Part shown: positions 11,940-21,176 of the stretch, in pieces
How positions within the stretch are numbered: position 1 is the stretch's first letter
Layout: each line of letters opens with the position of its first letter
From: Stutzerimonas stutzeri
GTDB lineage: Bacteria > Pseudomonadota > Gammaproteobacteria > Pseudomonadales > Pseudomonadaceae
Assembly: GCA_002345575.1 (NCBI GenBank)
Contig: DDVX01000019.1
Coordinates: forward strand, 349,932-413,931
Length of the DNA: 64,000 bases
Direction: 5' to 3'
Program-made: the position numbers and the translations under genes
The notes under the pieces: generated by a model
What the model was told of the DNA's origin: nothing
Database searches by the model: none
The model's input: only the letters and a program-made list of their open reading frames with translations

Positions 11940-12953
11940 ATGGATGCGTTGCTGATACTCGGCGGGTTACTGCTGATGGTTGTTTCTGTCGTCTGGCTGG
12001 TGGTACTGGCCTTTGGCACCAGTCTGTTATGGGGTGTGGGCGCGTTGCTTCCCCCGATTACGCTCGTCTATGTCGTTGCTCACTGGAAGACCGCTCGCAA
12101 GGCAATTGTGCTTTTCGGGCTGGGCGTTATTCCCTTAGTGGTGGGTCTCTCCCTGCTGGCCAGCCAGGCACCGGAGCGATTCGAAACCCTTGTTGGCCTC
12201 AAATGGCTTGAGCCGGCCAAGACAGCCCAGAGTGACAAGCTGGGTATCGGCCTGCGGGGGCAGCTGAACGGGCGTCCGTTCAATCCGAGTGTTGGGACTC
12301 TTACCGGCGGTGTGCTGACGTTGCGTGAAGGCAGCGACCCCTTTGTCCGGCAGGAGCTGATTATCCGCTTCGACAGTATTCAACCTGGCGCTTTGCAGCT
12401 CGATATCCTGCCAGAAGATGCCAATCCTCCAGCCTCGATCGAAATCAGCTGGACGCAGCCGGAGCAGGAATTGCCCGAAGCGCGCAGAGTCGACAGCGGT
12501 TATACACTTCATCTGGATCTGCAACGGGTATCGCTGGACAAGCTGTCTGGTGATTTTCATCTGGTTCTCCCCGTGCATCTGCACACCAGCATCAGTGGCA
12601 GGATCGAATTACTTGCCGACGAGCTGAAAACCGTCGAAGAGCAGATGGCGCGCTCCCATAAAGAAGCCCCGACAAGCGACAAGCCGGCTGCCTCCGTCCA
12701 GACTGAGGAGTCCTTGCCTTTTAACGATCGCCGACACGGTTTTACCCTACAGCACCTGCTGCGTGATCCGACGCGCTATTCGCAGCTGCGAGTGCGTGCC
12801 CACACCGAGCGGGGCGCGATGGCTGAAGGGCGCTTTATCGGTATCGACCAAGAGGGCAACCTGGCCATCAGGCATCTGCTCAAGGGAGTGGGGCAAGCGG
12901 TCTACAACCTTGCGCCGGACGAAATCGTGCTGCTCGAACTGCTTGAGCCCTAG
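11940..12953 (+). CDS. Membrane protein of unknown function, two N-terminal TM helices plus soluble domains
   Basis: 337 residues, not recognised as a named family. Two or three hydrophobic helices (residues 3-30, 33-50 and 58-80) are followed by a beta-rich soluble region (about 100-230), a charged linker (220-260) and a small C-terminal beta-rich domain ending EIVLLELLEP. The last 60 residues (RAHTERGAMAEGRFIGIDQEGNLAIRH) resemble an SH3- or Sm-like barrel, which is inference only. The gene precedes htpG by 167 bp and is transcribed in the same direction. Confidence 0.7.
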   Translation: MDALLILGGLLLMVVSVVWLVVLAFGTSLLWGVGALLPPITLVYVVAHWKTARKAIVLFGLGVIPLVVGLSLLASQAPERFETLVGLKWLEPAKTAQSDKLGIGLRGQLNGRPFNPSVGTLTGGVLTLREGSDPFVRQELIIRFDSIQPGALQLDILPEDANPPASIEISWTQPEQELPEARRVDSGYTLHLDLQRVSLDKLSGDFHLVLPVHLHTSISGRIELLADELKTVEEQMARSHKEAPTSDKPAASVQTEESLPFNDRRHGFTLQHLLRDPTRYSQLRVRAHTERGAMAEGRFIGIDQEGNLAIRHLLKGVGQAVYNLAPDEIVLLELLEP

Positions 12954-13120
12954 CAATCTGGCGGATGCCGAGGCGTGTGGGTGCGGAGCGAAAGTTTCCG
13001 ACCTCGTGTGCGTGTCCGGAAGATCCGCCTGTAACACTTGAAATTCTGACCCTGGCCCCCATCTGCCTGACATTGCCGCATTTGCGGCCCGTGCCATTGA
13101 TGATGTGGAGTTCGTAGACG

Positions 13121-15031
13121 ATGAGTGCTGTGGAAACTCAAAACAAAGAAACCCTGGGCTTCCAGACTGAAGTGAAGCAGCTGCTTCACCTGATGATTCA
13201 TTCGCTGTATTCGAACAAGGAAATCTTCCTTCGCGAGCTGATCTCCAACGCTTCCGACGCGGCTGACAAGCTGCGTTTCGAAGCGCTGGCTAAGCCCGAA
13301 TTGCTCGAAGGTGCAAGCGATCTGCGCATTCGCGTGAGCTTCGACAAGGACGCCAAGACGGTCACCCTCGATGACAACGGCATCGGCATGAACCGCGACG
13401 AGATCGTGGCTCATCTGGGCACGATCGCGAAATCCGGTACAGCGGATTTCATGAAGCACCTGACCGGCGACCAGAAGAAGGATTCGCACCTGATCGGCCA
13501 GTTCGGTGTGGGTTTCTACTCGGCATTCATCGTTGCCGATCAGGTTGAAGTGTTCAGCCGTCGCGCCGGTACGCCAGCGGAAGAGGGTGTTTACTGGTCG
13601 TCGAAAGGCGAGGGCGAATTTGAAGTCGCTACCATCGAAAAGCCTGAGCGCGGTACTCGCATCGTTCTGCATCTGAAGACTGGTGAAGAAGAGTTCGCTG
13701 ACGGCTGGCGCCTGCGCAACGTCATCAAGAAATACTCCGACCACATCGCGCTGCCCATTGAACTTCCAAAGGAGGTTCATGGCGAGGAAGAGGACAAGCC
13801 AGCCGAGCCCGAGTGGGAAACCGTCAACCGCGCCAGCGCCCTGTGGACCCGTCCGCGTACCGAGGTGAAGGACGAGGAGTACCAGGAGTTCTACAAGCAC
13901 GTCGCCCACGACTTCGAAAACCCGCTGGCCTGGAGTCACAACAAGGTCGAAGGCAAGCTTGAATACACCTCGTTGCTTTATGTTCCGGGGCGTGCACCGT
14001 TCGATCTGTATCAGCGCGAGGCGCCGAAGGGCCTCAAGCTTTATGTGCAGCGCGTATTCATCATGGATCAGGCCGATGAGTTCCTGCCGTTGTACCTGCG
14101 CTTCATCAAGGGTGTTGTCGATTCCAACGACCTGTCGCTGAACGTCTCCCGTGAGATTCTGCAGAAGGACCCGGTCATCGACTCCATGAAGTCGGCACTG
14201 ACCAAGCGCGTGCTGGATATGCTGGAAAAACTGGCAAAGAACGAGCCCGAGCAGTACGCCTCTTTCTGGAAGCAGTTCGGACAGGTCCTTAAGGAAGGCC
14301 CCGCCGAAGATTTCGCCAACAAGGAGAAGATCGCCGGTCTGCTGCGCTTTGCTTCCACCCATGAAGCATCCGGCGACCAGACATCTTCGCTGGCCGACTA
14401 CCTGGGCCGCATGAAGGAAGGGCAGGACAAGATCTACTTCCTCACTGGCGAATCCTACGCGCAGGTCAAGAACAGCCCGCACTTGGAAGTCTTCCGCAAG
14501 AAGGGTATCGAAGTACTGCTGCTCACCGATCGCATCGACGAGTGGCTGATGAGCTACCTGACCGAGTTCGACGGCAAGCAGTTCGTGGACGTTGCGCGTG
14601 GCGATCTGGATCTGGGCAAGCTCGATTCGGAAGAGGACAAGAAGGCTCAGGAAGAAATCGCCAAGACCAAGGAAGGACTGGTCGAGCGCCTCAAGAGCGC
14701 TTTGGGTGACGAAGTGGCCGAGGTGCGGGTATCGCACCGCCTGACAGATTCGCCGGCGATCCTCGCCATCGGCGAGCAGGACTTGGGCCTGCAGATGCGC
14801 CAGATTCTCGAAGCCAGCGGGCAGAAGGTGCCGGAGTCCAAACCAATCTTCGAGATCAACCCGCAGCATCCGCTGATCGAGAAACTGGATGCCGAGCCGG
14901 ACGAAGATCGCTTCGCCGACCTCTCGCACATTCTCTTCGACCAGGCGGCGCTGGCAGCGGGCGGCAGCCTCAAGGACCCCGCGGCCTATGTGCAGCGTCT
15001 GAACAAACTTTTGGTCGAGCTTTCCGCTTAA
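13121..15031 (+). CDS. htpG: Molecular chaperone HtpG (Hsp90 family)
   Basis: Bacterial Hsp90, an ATP-dependent cytosolic chaperone acting as a homodimer. 636 residues. The N-terminal GHKL ATPase domain shows the motifs IFLRELISNASDAADKLRF, DDNGIGM and GQFGVGFYSAF; the middle domain contains NVSREILQ; and a C-terminal dimerisation domain follows. Eukaryote-type charged linker and MEEVD are absent, as expected for bacteria. A clear terminator follows. No sigma-32 promoter was confidently recognised in the 167-bp upstream gap. Confidence 0.98.
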   Translation: MSAVETQNKETLGFQTEVKQLLHLMIHSLYSNKEIFLRELISNASDAADKLRFEALAKPELLEGASDLRIRVSFDKDAKTVTLDDNGIGMNRDEIVAHLGTIAKSGTADFMKHLTGDQKKDSHLIGQFGVGFYSAFIVADQVEVFSRRAGTPAEEGVYWSSKGEGEFEVATIEKPERGTRIVLHLKTGEEEFADGWRLRNVIKKYSDHIALPIELPKEVHGEEEDKPAEPEWETVNRASALWTRPRTEVKDEEYQEFYKHVAHDFENPLAWSHNKVEGKLEYTSLLYVPGRAPFDLYQREAPKGLKLYVQRVFIMDQADEFLPLYLRFIKGVVDSNDLSLNVSREILQKDPVIDSMKSALTKRVLDMLEKLAKNEPEQYASFWKQFGQVLKEGPAEDFANKEKIAGLLRFASTHEASGDQTSSLADYLGRMKEGQDKIYFLTGESYAQVKNSPHLEVFRKKGIEVLLLTDRIDEWLMSYLTEFDGKQFVDVARGDLDLGKLDSEEDKKAQEEIAKTKEGLVERLKSALGDEVAEVRVSHRLTDSPAILAIGEQDLGLQMRQILEASGQKVPESKPIFEINPQHPLIEKLDAEPDEDRFADLSHILFDQAALAAGGSLKDPAAYVQRLNKLLVELSA

Positions 15032-15049
15032 TCAGGAGTAGAAGAAGTC

Positions 15050-15075
15050 AAAGGCCCGTCATCGACGGGCCTTTT
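15050..15075 (+). terminator. Rho-independent terminator after htpG
   Basis: AAAGGCCCGTC / GACGGGCCTTTT: an 11-bp stem with a 3-nt ATC loop and a terminal T run. Confidence 0.85.
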
Positions 15076-15162
15076 GCATTCAACCAGCTACGCACAATAG
15101 AAGCGGTCATGAACCGTCATCTCACTCGGCGGTCTATCCGCTTGGCTGTCAGGAGGACGTCA

Positions 15163-16170
15163 GTGTTTACCATTAAAAAGTGTCTTGCTGCGATCTGTCT
15201 GGTCGCAACCATTGCGCCAGCCCAGGCGCGTGATTACCGCTACAGCGATGCCCACCTGCACTTCGTGGATTTTTTCCAAGAAAGCGCCGGGATAGAAAAG
15301 CTTATCGAGGCAATGGACGCGGGTGGTATCGATCATGTGATGTTCAGTGGCATTCCGGTAGCGAAGAAATGGCACGAAAATGAGCCGAAAAGGCCCCGTT
15401 ACTATGCCGGCGACGATGCACCGGTGTACTGGTACAGCGCAACCGACGTGATTATCGCTGCAGCCATGGAGGAGTTGGATGAGCAGCAGCGCAAGCGCTT
15501 TCATCCTTTCCTGTCCGGGTTCAATCCCAACGACAAGAATGCCGCAGCGCACATTCGCCGGATGTTAGAACTCAATCCTGGTCTCTGGCAGGGTATCGGT
15601 GAAGTCTTTACTCGCCACGACGATATCACCGCACTGACTGAAGGCGATACGCCGCGTGCCAACAACGAGGCGTTGGCGAAGGTCTATCACCTGGCCGCCG
15701 AGTTCGACCTGCCGGTGATGCTACATTCCAACATCACTTCCAAGCGCGAACGCAACCCCCTGTATCTGGCTGAGTTGGAAGAATCGCTGCGTAACCATCC
15801 CCATACCCGTTTTATCTGGGCGCATGCAGGCACCAGCATGGAGCTGCATCGCCATCAGGAGCAGCTTGAGTTCCTCCTGCCAACGGTTTCACGCCTGCTT
15901 GATGACTACCCCAACCTTTACATCGACCTGTCGTGGACCATGCTCCGCCCTTATCTGCTGGATGAGGACGGTAAACCTCGTGATGAGTGGCTTGAGCTGG
16001 TGGAGCGTCATTCCACACGCTTCATGCTCGGCAGCGATGTGGTAGGTCGTTTTGACAGCCTTGCCGAAGGGATGCAGGCATTCGAGGTCTTTCTGGATGG
16101 GCTGTCAGAAGAGGTCGCCTATCAGGTGGCCCGAGACAACTTCCTGGAGATTTTGCCACGCAAGCGTTAG
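15163..16170 (+). CDS. Predicted exported amidohydrolase (TIM-barrel, amidohydrolase-2 type)
   Basis: 335-residue metal-dependent hydrolase-like protein. The GTG at 15163 is preceded by AGGAGG and gives a clean signal peptide (FTIKKCLAAICLVATIAPAQA followed by RDY), so it is preferred over the ATG 54 bp upstream. Metal-site motifs of the amidohydrolase superfamily are present: DAHLHF (HxH) at the first strand, VMLHSN, IWAHAG and a late aspartate in LGSDVVGRF. Members act as decarboxylases or lactone and amide hydrolases, usually in the cytosol; export to the periplasm is less common. Stands alone between htpG and a chemoreceptor. Confidence 0.8.
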   Translation: MFTIKKCLAAICLVATIAPAQARDYRYSDAHLHFVDFFQESAGIEKLIEAMDAGGIDHVMFSGIPVAKKWHENEPKRPRYYAGDDAPVYWYSATDVIIAAAMEELDEQQRKRFHPFLSGFNPNDKNAAAHIRRMLELNPGLWQGIGEVFTRHDDITALTEGDTPRANNEALAKVYHLAAEFDLPVMLHSNITSKRERNPLYLAELEESLRNHPHTRFIWAHAGTSMELHRHQEQLEFLLPTVSRLLDDYPNLYIDLSWTMLRPYLLDEDGKPRDEWLELVERHSTRFMLGSDVVGRFDSLAEGMQAFEVFLDGLSEEVAYQVARDNFLEILPRKR

Positions 16171-16293
16171 CGCTTATCGCTTAGGCATGGCCTGGAGCAA
16201 TAGCTTTTCATACCTTTCGTCGAACCACATCAAGTTGCATGGTTGCGGGCCGATACTGAGTTTATCGATCCAGTATTACGGAAGGCGGTGAAC

Positions 16294-17916
16294 ATGTTCA
16301 GGCAGATGACTATCGCGGTACGAGCAGGTTTGGGCTTCGGTTTGGTGGCCCTGCTGGTATTTTTGCTCGGTGGATTCGCCCTGCTGCAAATATCCTCAAT
16401 GCAAAAAGAATCGCGAGAGGTGGACGCTCGTTGGCTACCCAGTATCGTTTCGTTGGGAGATGTCAATCAGGAGTTTCTGCGTCTACGTGCGGCAACGCTG
16501 CGATTGCTGTTGGCCGAGCAGGGTGAAGATTTTCGTCGAGGTGTTGTAGCCGCGGACGAGCTGAAAAGCTCCCTTGCATTGGCGCACAAGAATCTAGATG
16601 GGTTGATTAAGAGCCAGGACGGCAGGGCGATTCTGGCTCGTTTTGAACAGTCCTTTGCCAGTTACGAGCGATATCAGTCACAGATCGTTGACTTGGCTGG
16701 ACAGGGACGCCTGCAAGAGGCAACTGCGCTTACAAACGGGGAATTGAACCAGCACGCCAGAGATACCTCAGCAGCATTGAGAGAGCTCCTCCAATACAAC
16801 GGAAGAAATGCCGACGAGGCTGCAGTGCGATCGGAAGCGGTCGCATCCAGTGCATTCAATGGTGTGATCCTGGCCATGGCGTTGGCAGCGCTTACAACGA
16901 TTATCCTTGCCATGCTGCTTACACGCAGCATCGTCCGTCCCCTGAATGAGGCGGTCGCCTTCGCTGAAGTAGTAGCCTCCGGAAACCTGACGCAGCGCAT
17001 CGAGGTAGTCGGGCGTGACGAGCCAGCACGACTGCTGACAGCCCTGAAAACTATGCAGGAAAATCTACGCAACACCATCCAGAGTATTTCCGATTCATCC
17101 AATCAGCTGGCATCTGCGGCTGAAGAGCTGAACGCAGTGACTGAAGATTCGACCCGCGGTCTGCATCAGCAGAACCATGAGATCGAGCAGGCGGCAACAG
17201 CAGTAAACGAGATGACCGCAGCAGTGGATGAAGTGGCGCGTAATGCTGTGGCAACTTCCGAAGCTTCGCGCGAGTCGGACGCAACCGCGCAGCAAGGCCG
17301 CCAGCAGGTGATCAGAACAGTCGACTCGATCAATTTGCTCGCTGGTGACGTTACTGCTACGGCCACGCAGGTCGAGCAGTTGGCAGGGCAGGTGCGTGAC
17401 ATCAGTAAGGTGCTCGAGGTGATTCGCTCGGTTGCCGAGCAAACCAACTTGCTGGCCTTGAACGCAGCAATTGAAGCTGCACGCGCCGGTGATGCCGGTC
17501 GCGGCTTCGCTGTGGTGGCCGATGAGGTGCGAGGTCTGGCACACCGCACGCAGCAATCCACCCAGGAAATCGAGCAGATGATCGCCGATGTCCACCAGGG
17601 CACCGACAAGGCGGTTCAGGCCATGCAAACCAGCAATGAGCGGGCACGCACCACGCTGGAAGTTGCCCGTGCAGCCGGAGAGGCACTGAACGGAATTACC
17701 GCAGCCATTAGCCAGATCAGCGAGCGGAACCTGGTAATTGCCAGTGCTTCGGAAGAGCAGGCTCAGGTCGCCCGTGAGGTGGATCGTAATCTGGTAAACA
17801 TCCGTGACCTGTCGCTGCAATCTTCTGCGGGCGCTAATCAGACCAGCGCGGCCAGTCAGGAGTTATCCCGTCTTGCCATCGACCTGAACAACTTGGTCGC
17901 GCGTTTCCAGATCTGA
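16294..17916 (+). CDS. Methyl-accepting chemotaxis protein
   Basis: 540-residue membrane chemoreceptor. A first TM helix (about residues 9-32) is followed by a roughly 150-residue helical periplasmic ligand domain of the four-helix-bundle type, a second TM helix (about 185-207), a HAMP linker (LTRSIVRPLNEAVAFAE) and a cytoplasmic signalling domain with the hairpin tip EQTNLLALNAAIEAARAG. There is no C-terminal CheR-tethering pentapeptide. The ATG at 16294 follows GGAAGGCGG and starts directly before the TM helix; an upstream in-frame TTG was rejected. The ligand is unknown. Confidence 0.93.
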   Translation: MFRQMTIAVRAGLGFGLVALLVFLLGGFALLQISSMQKESREVDARWLPSIVSLGDVNQEFLRLRAATLRLLLAEQGEDFRRGVVAADELKSSLALAHKNLDGLIKSQDGRAILARFEQSFASYERYQSQIVDLAGQGRLQEATALTNGELNQHARDTSAALRELLQYNGRNADEAAVRSEAVASSAFNGVILAMALAALTTIILAMLLTRSIVRPLNEAVAFAEVVASGNLTQRIEVVGRDEPARLLTALKTMQENLRNTIQSISDSSNQLASAAEELNAVTEDSTRGLHQQNHEIEQAATAVNEMTAAVDEVARNAVATSEASRESDATAQQGRQQVIRTVDSINLLAGDVTATATQVEQLAGQVRDISKVLEVIRSVAEQTNLLALNAAIEAARAGDAGRGFAVVADEVRGLAHRTQQSTQEIEQMIADVHQGTDKAVQAMQTSNERARTTLEVARAAGEALNGITAAISQISERNLVIASASEEQAQVAREVDRNLVNIRDLSLQSSAGANQTSAASQELSRLAIDLNNLVARFQI

Positions 17917-17923
17917 ACAAGTA

Positions 17924-17951
17924 GCAGTACCTCGGCATTCCGAGGTGCTGC
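17924..17951 (+). terminator. Hairpin after the chemoreceptor gene
   Basis: 12-bp stem GCAGTACCTCGG / CCGAGGTGCTGC (one G-U pair) closed by CATT. There is no T tract, so termination efficiency is uncertain. Confidence 0.45.
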
Positions 17952-18085
17952 TGCATTGCAGTTGCCTGCAAGTGCTGGGCAGATGAGTCGAGGATGCGTA
18001 CCATTCGGCGTTTTTATCGGATAGTGGTGTGTCGTGCTGCTAATGACGCGCCGATATTCGCAGCCTCTTACGCCGAGACTTCCTC

Positions 18086-19330
18086 ATGTCCAACCTGTCC
18101 ACTCGTGTTTTCAGAGCCTATAGCCGTATCAGTCTGGTAGCACAGATTGTCACCGGATTGGTTGCCGGCGGGCTGTTGGCCTGGCTGTTTCCCGAAGCGG
18201 CGCGCTCGGTCAGTCTGCTGGGCGATCTCTTTGTGGCGGGCTTGAAGGCCGTGGCACCAGTGTTGGTATTCGCACTGGTTACCGCCTCGCTGGCCAACCA
18301 CAAACAAGGGCAACCTACGCACATACGCCCGATACTGTTTCTCTATGTCTTAGGCACTTTTGGTGCGGCAGTAGTAGCCGTCATCGCCAGCAGTCTGTTT
18401 CCGACGACCCTGATGCTGGTCAGTGAAGCAAGCGAGGTGGTGGCGCCATCCGGAGTTGGGGTGGTTCTAAAAACACTGCTGTTCAACATCGTTGACAACC
18501 CTGTGCATGCCCTGCTCGACGGCAACTACATCGGTATTCTCGCCTGGGCTATTGGGTTGGGATTTGCCCTTCGCTACGCACGAGAAACCACGCGGGAGCT
18601 GGTCAGCGATATCTCTGATGCTGTGATGTTCATCGTCAAGATAGTGATTCGTTTCGCTCCGCTGGGCGTGTTTGGGCTGGTTGCTGGAACGCTGGCGCAG
18701 TCAGGCTTTTCAGTGCTTGCAAGCTATCTGAAACTCTTGCTGGTGTTGGTTGGCAGCATGCTGTTCGTAGCTTTGCTGCTGAATCCCCTGATCGTGTACT
18801 GGAAGATTCGCCGCAATCCCTATCCGCTAGTTTTTACCTGCCTTCGTGAAAGCGGGATAACCGCATTTTTCACCCGCAGTTCGGCAGCAAATATTCCGGT
18901 CAACATGCAGCTTTGCGAGCGTCTGGGGCTGCACAAAGACACCTATTCGATCTCGATCCCGCTCGGGGCCACCATCAACATGGCCGGTGCGGCCATCACC
19001 ATCACGGTGCTAACCCTGGCTGCAGTGAATACGCTGGGTATCGTGGTGGACGTGCCGACTGCGATCCTGCTCAGCCTGCTCGCGTCGATCTGTGCCTGTG
19101 GCGCTTCAGGCGTGGCTGGCGGCTCGCTTCTGCTGATTCCGCTAGCGTGCAGCCTGTTCGGTATTTCCAATGATCTAGCGATGCAGGTAGTCGCGGTGGG
19201 GTTCATCATCGGTGTCGTCCAGGATTCGACCGAGACCGCACTGAATTCATCCACCGATGCGCTGTTCACGGCGGCATCCTGCATCGCCCTTGGCGACACT
19301 GTCGAAGTGGCTGATGAGGGATTGAGCTGA
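18086..19330 (+). CDS. sstT: Serine/threonine : sodium symporter
   Basis: Member of the dicarboxylate/amino acid:cation symporter family, SstT branch, importing serine and threonine with Na+. 414 residues with eight or so TM segments. The re-entrant loop signature ITAFFTRSSAANIPVNM, the IPLGATINMAGAAI stretch and the C-terminal QDSTETALNSSTD region (substrate and Na+ site) are visible. Monocistronic, ending at a bidirectional terminator facing fabB. Confidence 0.95.
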   Translation: MSNLSTRVFRAYSRISLVAQIVTGLVAGGLLAWLFPEAARSVSLLGDLFVAGLKAVAPVLVFALVTASLANHKQGQPTHIRPILFLYVLGTFGAAVVAVIASSLFPTTLMLVSEASEVVAPSGVGVVLKTLLFNIVDNPVHALLDGNYIGILAWAIGLGFALRYARETTRELVSDISDAVMFIVKIVIRFAPLGVFGLVAGTLAQSGFSVLASYLKLLLVLVGSMLFVALLLNPLIVYWKIRRNPYPLVFTCLRESGITAFFTRSSAANIPVNMQLCERLGLHKDTYSISIPLGATINMAGAAITITVLTLAAVNTLGIVVDVPTAILLSLLASICACGASGVAGGSLLLIPLACSLFGISNDLAMQVVAVGFIIGVVQDSTETALNSSTDALFTAASCIALGDTVEVADEGLS

Positions 19331-19386
19331 TCGACCCGCCATGCCGTGAGACGTCGACGATGTTCGTCTGAGGCTACAAACAAAAA

Positions 19387-19414
19387 CACCCCGAACCAAG
19401 TCGGGGCGTTTTCG
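19387..19414. terminator. Bidirectional terminator between sstT and fabB
   Basis: The core stem CCCCGA / TCGGGG (with flanking complementary ends, CACCCCGA and TCGGGGCG) is preceded by an A run (19382-19386) and followed by TTTT, so it can act for both convergent genes. Confidence 0.75.
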
Positions 19415-19431
19415 TTATTGCAGCTGATCGA

Positions 19432-20649
19432 TCAGCCTTTCCAGCGCTTGAGCACCAGAGTGGCGTTGGTGCCACCGAAACCGAAGCTGTTGCTCATCAC
19501 GGTGTCGATCTGTGCATTTTCGCGGGTCTCGCGAACGATCGGCATGTCGGAGACTTCCGGATCGACTTCGTCGATGTTCGCTGAGCCGGCGATGAAGTTG
19601 CCCTGCATCATAAGCATGCAGTAGATCGCCTCGTGAACACCGGCGGCGCCCAGCGAGTGACCGGACAGGCTCTTGGTCGAGCTGATGGCCGGGACGTTGT
19701 CGCCGAACATGTTGCGCACGGCCTTGATTTCCGCGACATCGCCCACCGGAGTGGAAGTGCCGTGGGTGTTGAGGTAGTCAATCGGGCCGTCGACGGTGGC
19801 CATCGCCTGCTGCATGCAGCGCAGCGCGCCTTCGCCGCTGGGAGCAACCATGTCATAGCCATCGGACGTGGCGCCGTAGCCGACGATTTCCGCGTAGATC
19901 TTGGCGCCGCGCTTGAGGGCGTGTTCCAGCTCCTCGACCACCACCATGCCGCCACCGCCAGCGATGACGAAGCCGTCACGTTTGGCGTCATAGGCGCGCG
20001 AAGCTTTTTCCGGCGTCTCGTTGTACTGGCTGGAGAGGGCGCCCATGGCGTCGAACAGGCAGCTCTGGCTGTAATGTTCTTCTTCGCCGCCACCGGCGAA
20101 GACCACGTCCTGCTTGCCCATCTGGATCTGCTCCATCGCGTGGCCGATGCAATGCGCACTGGTAGCGCAGGCCGATGCGATGGAGTAGTTGATGCCCTTG
20201 ATGCGGAACGGCGTGGCCAGGCAGGCCGACACGGTACTGCTCATGGTACGCGGCACGCGGTATGGGCCGATGCGCTTGACGCCTTTGTCGCGCAGGATGT
20301 CGATGGCTTCCATCTGATTGATGGTGGAGGCGCCACCGGAGCCGGCGATCAGGCCGATACGCGGGTTGGAGATATCGTCTGCGCTAAGGCCCGAGTCTTC
20401 CAGAGCCTGTTGCATGGCCAGATAGGCGTAGGCCGCCGCATCACCCATGAAACGCAGGATCTTGCGGTCGATCAGTTCTTCCAGGTTCAGGTTAACTGAA
20501 CCGGAAACCTGACTGCGCAAACCCATGTCCGCGTAGGCCTGGTTGAAGCGAATGCCAGGGCGGCTGGCACGCAGGTTGGCGGAGACGGTGTCTTTGTCAT
20601 TGCCGAGGCAGGAAACGATACCCAGGCCGGTGATCACGACGCGACGCAT
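19432..20649 (-). CDS. fabB: 3-oxoacyl-ACP synthase I
   Basis: Condensing enzyme (KAS I) that elongates the cis-3-decenoyl-ACP made by FabA and is therefore required for unsaturated fatty acids. 405 residues. The thiolase-fold catalytic triad is visible: Cys161 in SIASACATSAH, the first His in NTHGTSTPVGD and the second His in KSLSGHSLGAAG. Transcribed after fabA with an 11-bp gap, the standard fabAB operon. Confidence 0.98.
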   Translation of the reverse strand: MRRVVITGLGIVSCLGNDKDTVSANLRASRPGIRFNQAYADMGLRSQVSGSVNLNLEELIDRKILRFMGDAAAYAYLAMQQALEDSGLSADDISNPRIGLIAGSGGASTINQMEAIDILRDKGVKRIGPYRVPRTMSSTVSACLATPFRIKGINYSIASACATSAHCIGHAMEQIQMGKQDVVFAGGGEEEHYSQSCLFDAMGALSSQYNETPEKASRAYDAKRDGFVIAGGGGMVVVEELEHALKRGAKIYAEIVGYGATSDGYDMVAPSGEGALRCMQQAMATVDGPIDYLNTHGTSTPVGDVAEIKAVRNMFGDNVPAISSTKSLSGHSLGAAGVHEAIYCMLMMQGNFIAGSANIDEVDPEVSDMPIVRETRENAQIDTVMSNSFGFGGTNATLVLKRWKG

Positions 20650-20660
20650 GCGGAAGTCCT

Positions 20661-21176
20661 TCAGAAGCTATCGGTAGAGGTAAACAGGCCGACACGCAAA
20701 CCTTCGGCACTGTAGATCTCGCGGCCATCGACGCTGACTGTGCCGTCGGCGATGCCGAGGATCAGTGAGCGGCTGATGGTGCGCTTGATATGAATGTTAT
20801 AGGTGACTTTCTTGGCGGTCGGCAGGACCTGGCCGAAGAACTTCACTTCGCCAGAACCCAGGGCACGTCCGCGACCAGGGTTGCCCTGCCAGCCGAGGTA
20901 GAAACCAACGAGCTGCCACATGGCATCCAGACCCAGGCAGCCGGGCATAACCGGATCGCCTTCGAAATGGCAGCCAAAGAACCAGAGGTCCGGATTGATA
21001 TCCAGCTCGGCGACCAATTCGCCCTTGCCGTACTTGCCACCCACCTCGCTGATATGAACGATGCGATCGACCATCAGCATGTTCGGTGCGGGCAGTTGCG
21101 CATTACCGGGGCCGAACAGCTCGCCGCGGCTGCAACGGAGCAGATCTTCCCGAGTAAAGGCTTGTTGTTTGGTCAT
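20661..21176 (-). CDS. fabA: 3-hydroxydecanoyl-ACP dehydratase / isomerase
   Basis: Bifunctional hotdog enzyme that dehydrates 3-hydroxydecanoyl-ACP and isomerises trans-2- to cis-3-decenoyl-ACP, the branch point to unsaturated fatty acids. 171 residues. Catalytic His70 (FFGCHFEGDPVMPG) and Asp84 (GCLGLDAMWQL) are in the positions known for E. coli FabA. First gene of the fabAB operon, divergent from gpsA across a 543-bp region holding several palindromes. Confidence 0.98.
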   Translation of the reverse strand: MTKQQAFTREDLLRCSRGELFGPGNAQLPAPNMLMVDRIVHISEVGGKYGKGELVAELDINPDLWFFGCHFEGDPVMPGCLGLDAMWQLVGFYLGWQGNPGRGRALGSGEVKFFGQVLPTAKKVTYNIHIKRTISRSLILGIADGTVSVDGREIYSAEGLRVGLFTSTDSF

